NCBI GenBank assembly: GCA_910574745.1
Contig: CAJTCE010000002.1
Span: 124,001-188,000, forward strand
Source: Lachnospiraceae bacterium
GTDB lineage: Bacteria > Bacillota > Clostridia > Lachnospirales > Lachnospiraceae
Direction of reading: 5' to 3'
DNA: 64,000 nt
Part shown: positions 61,183 through 64,000 of the stretch, in pieces
Layout of the letters: every line of letters begins with the position of its first letter
How positions within the stretch are numbered: position 1 is the stretch's first letter
Notes under the pieces: model-generated
Told to the model about the DNA's origin: nothing
The model's input: only the letters and a program-made list of their open reading frames with translations
Databases searched by the model: none
Translations under genes and position numbers: made by a program

Positions 61183-62907
61183 ATGGATTATAGAAAAGAA
61201 TATGAAAAATGGCTGGCAGATGATTACTTTGACGAGCAGATAAAAGAGGAACTGAAAAGTATCGCAGGAGATGAAAAGGAAATTGAGGACAGGTTTTACA
61301 GGGAGCTGGAATTTGGCACGGGAGGCCTTCGGGGCGTTATCGGAGCCGGCACTAACCGCATGAATGTTTATACGGTCAGAAAAGCTACCCAGGGACTTGC
61401 TAATTATATAAGGGAGCAGAAGGGGGAGGAAAAGGGCGTGGCAATTGCCTATGATTCCCGTATCATGTCTCCGGAATTTGCAAAGGAGGCGGCGCTCTGT
61501 CTCAACGCTAACGGAATCAGAACCTGTCTCTTTTCTTCTTTAAGACCTACGCCGGAGCTTTCCTTTGCAGTCAGGGAGCTTGGCTGTATCGCGGGCATTG
61601 TCATTACGGCAAGCCATAATCCCAGAGAGTACAACGGCTACAAAGTATATTGGGAGGACGGCGCCCAGATTACTCCGCCTCACGACAAAAACATTTTAAG
61701 TGAAGTTGCAAAGGTAAAGGATTATGGTACCGTAAAAACCATGACGGAAGAAGCTGCAAAGGAAGCGGGCTTATTTCATATGATCGGGGAAGAAATCGAT
61801 GCAGCTTACATGGAAAAACTGAAAGAACAGTCCATTCATCCTGAAATGATCAAACAGGCGGCAAAGGACATTAAAATCGTATATACGCCTTTGCACGGCG
61901 CAGGCAATCTGCCTGTCCGGAATGTATTGAAGGAGCTGGGCTTTGAGCAGGTATACGTGGTGCCAAAACAGGAGAAACCGGACGGTACTTTTCCTACGGT
62001 AGCCTACCCTAACCCGGAGGACGCCAAGGCCTTTGAACTGGCGCTGGAGCTGGCAAAGGAAAAAGATGCGGACATTGTCCTTGCCACAGACCCCGATGCA
62101 GACCGCCTGGGAGTTTACGCAAAGGACAAGGAAAGCGGGGAATACGTTTCCTTTACGGGGAATATGTCCGGCATGCTCATAGCGGAATATATTCTGCGGG
62201 AGAGAAAAGAAGCGGGAACCCTTCCCTCCAATGCGGCGTTGGTAAAGACCATTGTTACAACCAATATGGCGGATGCGCTGGCAGCAGAATACGACGTAAA
62301 GCTGGTTGAAGTATTGACAGGCTTTAAGTATATCGGAGAACAGATTAAGCTCTTTGAAAGAGATAAAAGCTTTCAATATGTATTTGGATTAGAGGAAAGC
62401 TACGGATGTCTGGCGGGAACCTATGCAAGAGACAAGGACGCCTGCGTTGCAGTCATGATGCTCTGCGAAGCGGCGGCGTTTTACAAATGCCACAATATGA
62501 CACTGTGGGACGCCATGACAAGACTTTACGAAAAATACGGATACTACCGGGAAACCCTTTCCACCATGACTTTAAAAGGCATCGAAGGCACCGCAAAAAT
62601 CCAAAAAATCATGAATGATCTAAGAAGCAGCGTGCCGGAAAAGCTGGGAGATTTTAAAGTAGAAGCGATTCGGGATTACGAAAAAGGAATCCGCATTGTT
62701 TCCGGAACCAAAGAGCAGGAACAACTGAGCCTGCCCAAATCCAATGTCCTATATTTTGAATTGGAAAATGACGGATGGTGCTGTGCCAGACCTTCCGGTA
62801 CCGAACCCAAAATCAAATTTTACATGGGCGTAAAAGGAACTTCCCTGGAACAATCAAAGGAACTGGTAGAAAAGCTTCAGGCGACCATGCTTGGGCTGGT
62901 AGAATAG
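61183..62907 (+). CDS. Phosphohexomutase (phosphoglucomutase/phosphomannomutase)
   Basis: 574 aa, the long alpha-D-phosphohexomutase form of Firmicutes. Phosphoserine Ser144 in VITASHNPREYNGYK, metal site TDPDADRLG near 302-310, sugar-binding GLEESYGCLAGTY and the phosphate-binding RPSGTEPKIKFYMG near the end. It would convert mannose-1-phosphate from the phosphorylases to mannose-6-phosphate, and glucose phosphates likewise. The AAGGAGG site is strong. manA follows after 12 bp. Confidence 0.9.
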   Translation: MDYRKEYEKWLADDYFDEQIKEELKSIAGDEKEIEDRFYRELEFGTGGLRGVIGAGTNRMNVYTVRKATQGLANYIREQKGEEKGVAIAYDSRIMSPEFAKEAALCLNANGIRTCLFSSLRPTPELSFAVRELGCIAGIVITASHNPREYNGYKVYWEDGAQITPPHDKNILSEVAKVKDYGTVKTMTEEAAKEAGLFHMIGEEIDAAYMEKLKEQSIHPEMIKQAAKDIKIVYTPLHGAGNLPVRNVLKELGFEQVYVVPKQEKPDGTFPTVAYPNPEDAKAFELALELAKEKDADIVLATDPDADRLGVYAKDKESGEYVSFTGNMSGMLIAEYILRERKEAGTLPSNAALVKTIVTTNMADALAAEYDVKLVEVLTGFKYIGEQIKLFERDKSFQYVFGLEESYGCLAGTYARDKDACVAVMMLCEAAAFYKCHNMTLWDAMTRLYEKYGYYRETLSTMTLKGIEGTAKIQKIMNDLRSSVPEKLGDFKVEAIRDYEKGIRIVSGTKEQEQLSLPKSNVLYFELENDGWCCARPSGTEPKIKFYMGVKGTSLEQSKELVEKLQATMLGLVE

Positions 62908-62919
62908 GGGGGATAAAAA

Positions 62920-63846
62920 ATGAATATTTTATTTTTAGAACCCGTATTCAAGGAAATGGTCTGGGGCGGCAGCCGCCTGAAGGATTTCGGTTATAACATT
63001 CCCTCCGGCAAAACCGGCGAGTGCTGGGCCGTTTCTGCCCATCCCCACGGGGACTGCCTCATTCAAAACGGAACCTACAAAGGCTGGCATTTAAGCCGCC
63101 TGTGGGAAGAACACAGAGAACTATTCGGAAACATGCAGGGAGATAAATTCCCCCTCTTAATTAAAATCATCGACGCCAAAGAAGACCTGAGCATCCAGGT
63201 CCATCCTGACGACTGTTACGCCGCAGAATGCGAAAACGGATCCCTTGGCAAAACCGAATGCTGGTACGTGCTGGATTGCGATGAAAACGCCACCATTATC
63301 ATCGGCCACCATGCAAAAGACAAAGCCGAAATGAAACAAATGATAGAACAAAAACGCTGGACGGAATTCCTACGGGAAATCCCCGTTAAAAAAGGAGATT
63401 TTTTCCAGATTGAACCCGGCACCCTCCACGCCATCAAAGGAGGCACCCTCATACTGGAGACCCAGCAAAACAGCGACGTTACATACCGCGTCTACGACTA
63501 CGACCGAAAACAAAACGGACAGCTTCGTCCTCTGCACCTGAAACAAAGTCTGGACGTTCTGAAAGCTCCGTTTATTCTGCACACCCAAAACAATATAGAA
63601 AGCAGCTTAAAAGCCCCCGGCATTACCTGCCTTGAAAACTGCCGATACTATACCGTCTGGAAAATCGACGTAACCGGAAAAACGCAGTTCGAGGCTCCCG
63701 CCCCCTTCATGCTCCTATCCGTAGTAGAAGGCTTTGGCGAAATAAACGGAATCCTCATTAAAAAAGGCGACCACTTCATTTTACCTTCCGGTTACGGCCC
63801 GGTAACCCTTACCGGCAAACCGAAGCTCATCGCCTCAACGCCATGA
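62920..63846 (+). CDS. manA: Mannose-6-phosphate isomerase, class I (ManA)
   Basis: 308 aa. Zinc-site residues are seen as Q93 and H95 in SIQVHPDD, E113 in GKTECWYVLD, and His near 170 in EPGTLHAIKGG. The N-terminus EPVFKEMVWGGSRLKDFG is typical of the Firmicutes enzyme. It interconverts mannose-6-phosphate and fructose-6-phosphate, linking mannan breakdown to glycolysis and, in reverse, supplying GDP-mannose or GDP-fucose. Its codons are noticeably richer in C and A than those of genes upstream. Confidence 0.9.
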   Translation: MNILFLEPVFKEMVWGGSRLKDFGYNIPSGKTGECWAVSAHPHGDCLIQNGTYKGWHLSRLWEEHRELFGNMQGDKFPLLIKIIDAKEDLSIQVHPDDCYAAECENGSLGKTECWYVLDCDENATIIIGHHAKDKAEMKQMIEQKRWTEFLREIPVKKGDFFQIEPGTLHAIKGGTLILETQQNSDVTYRVYDYDRKQNGQLRPLHLKQSLDVLKAPFILHTQNNIESSLKAPGITCLENCRYYTVWKIDVTGKTQFEAPAPFMLLSVVEGFGEINGILIKKGDHFILPSGYGPVTLTGKPKLIASTP

Positions 63847-64000
63847 TTATTTAGTAACACAACAATTACATCCCAACCGGTCAGCCGCCATAAAAGGCGT
63901 GCAAGGCTCGGGAAAAATAACCTTCTGTTTTTGCAATCCCCTACCGGAAAACGCAATTTTTCTTACAGTCCGGCCTACAATCCCAGGGGTAACAGCCCCG
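63847..64000 (-). CDS. Possible C-terminal end of a minus-strand gene (partial, unknown)
   Basis: From the right edge the minus strand is open for 50 codons to a TAA at 63847, directly abutting the manA stop. The peptide ends in a Cys-rich tail, CTPFMAADRLGCNCCVTK. I do not recognise it. An open frame this short could be chance, though the lack of any plus-strand feature here and the change of base composition just before it are compatible with a convergent gene. Confidence 0.3.
   Translation of the reverse strand, partial: GAVTPGIVGRTVRKIAFSGRGLQKQKVIFPEPCTPFMAADRLGCNCCVTK

Noticed and set aside
61771-62376. Open frame of 201 codons on the minus strand inside the phosphohexomutase gene.
   Set aside because: It is antisense to conserved enzyme sequence and has no similarity I recognise or start signals.
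1-64000. tRNA, rRNA, CRISPR arrays or insertion sequences.
   Set aside because: None could be recognised by eye on either strand; a tRNA/CRISPR scan would be needed to exclude small cases.

Overview
The window looks like a chromosomal stretch from a motile, anaerobic Gram-positive member of the Lachnospiraceae (Clostridia). The evidence is moderate GC, strong AGGAGG ribosome binding sites, AT-rich gene gaps, the Firmicutes pairing of mbl with the FlgF/FlgG rod genes, the cdaA-cdaR-glmM operon, an HPr carrying both His15 and Ser46, and a beta-mannan phosphorolysis operon like those of Ruminococcus and Roseburia. This assignment comes from gene content only. No tRNA, rRNA, CRISPR array, transposase or phage gene was seen.

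Layout. 0-4.6 kb holds two exported proteins that share a C-terminal DUF4214 block: an M6-type metalloprotease cut by the window start, and a protein with a possible thioredoxin-like fold. 5-8 kb is mbl followed by the flagellar rod genes flgF, flgG and a rod-binding FlgJ-like gene, closed by a terminator. 8.1-16.9 kb holds recD2, comF, yvyF, two uncharacterised membrane-protein genes, cdaA-cdaR-glmM (c-di-AMP and cell-wall precursor synthesis) and ptsH. leuA follows at 17 kb.

18.6-49.4 kb is a large cell-surface glycan locus. It has several family-2 glycosyltransferases, one fused to an ArnT/GT39-like membrane enzyme. It also has a GT4 enzyme with an internal hexapeptide-repeat insert, a fucosyltransferase-like enzyme, a GT52-like enzyme, four further large membrane proteins of GT-C type, an SGNH esterase/acyltransferase and three consecutive membrane acyltransferases. 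Sugar-nucleotide genes (RmlD, a Gfo/Idh oxidoreductase, an SDR, an FdtA-like ketoisomerase, a DegT aminotransferase), a flippase and a GtrB-like transferase complete it. No initiating phosphoglycosyltransferase, clear polymerase or chain-length regulator is present, and RmlA/B/C are absent, so the pathway must use genes outside the window. The product could be a wall polysaccharide or a glycan on flagellin or another surface protein.

49.5-63.8 kb is dominated by use of beta-1,4-mannooligosaccharides. It holds a cytoplasmic CE2-like esterase, LacI and AraC regulators, a DUF624 protein, an ABC importer, a GH130 mannooligosaccharide phosphorylase, a cellobiose/mannobiose 2-epimerase and a GH130 mannosylglucose phosphorylase. 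A phosphohexomutase and a mannose-6-phosphate isomerase follow. Together these would import acetylated mannooligosaccharides, deacetylate them, phosphorolyse them to mannose-1-phosphate and glucose, and feed fructose-6-phosphate into glycolysis. No secreted endomannanase lies in the window. A possible minus-strand gene enters from the right edge.
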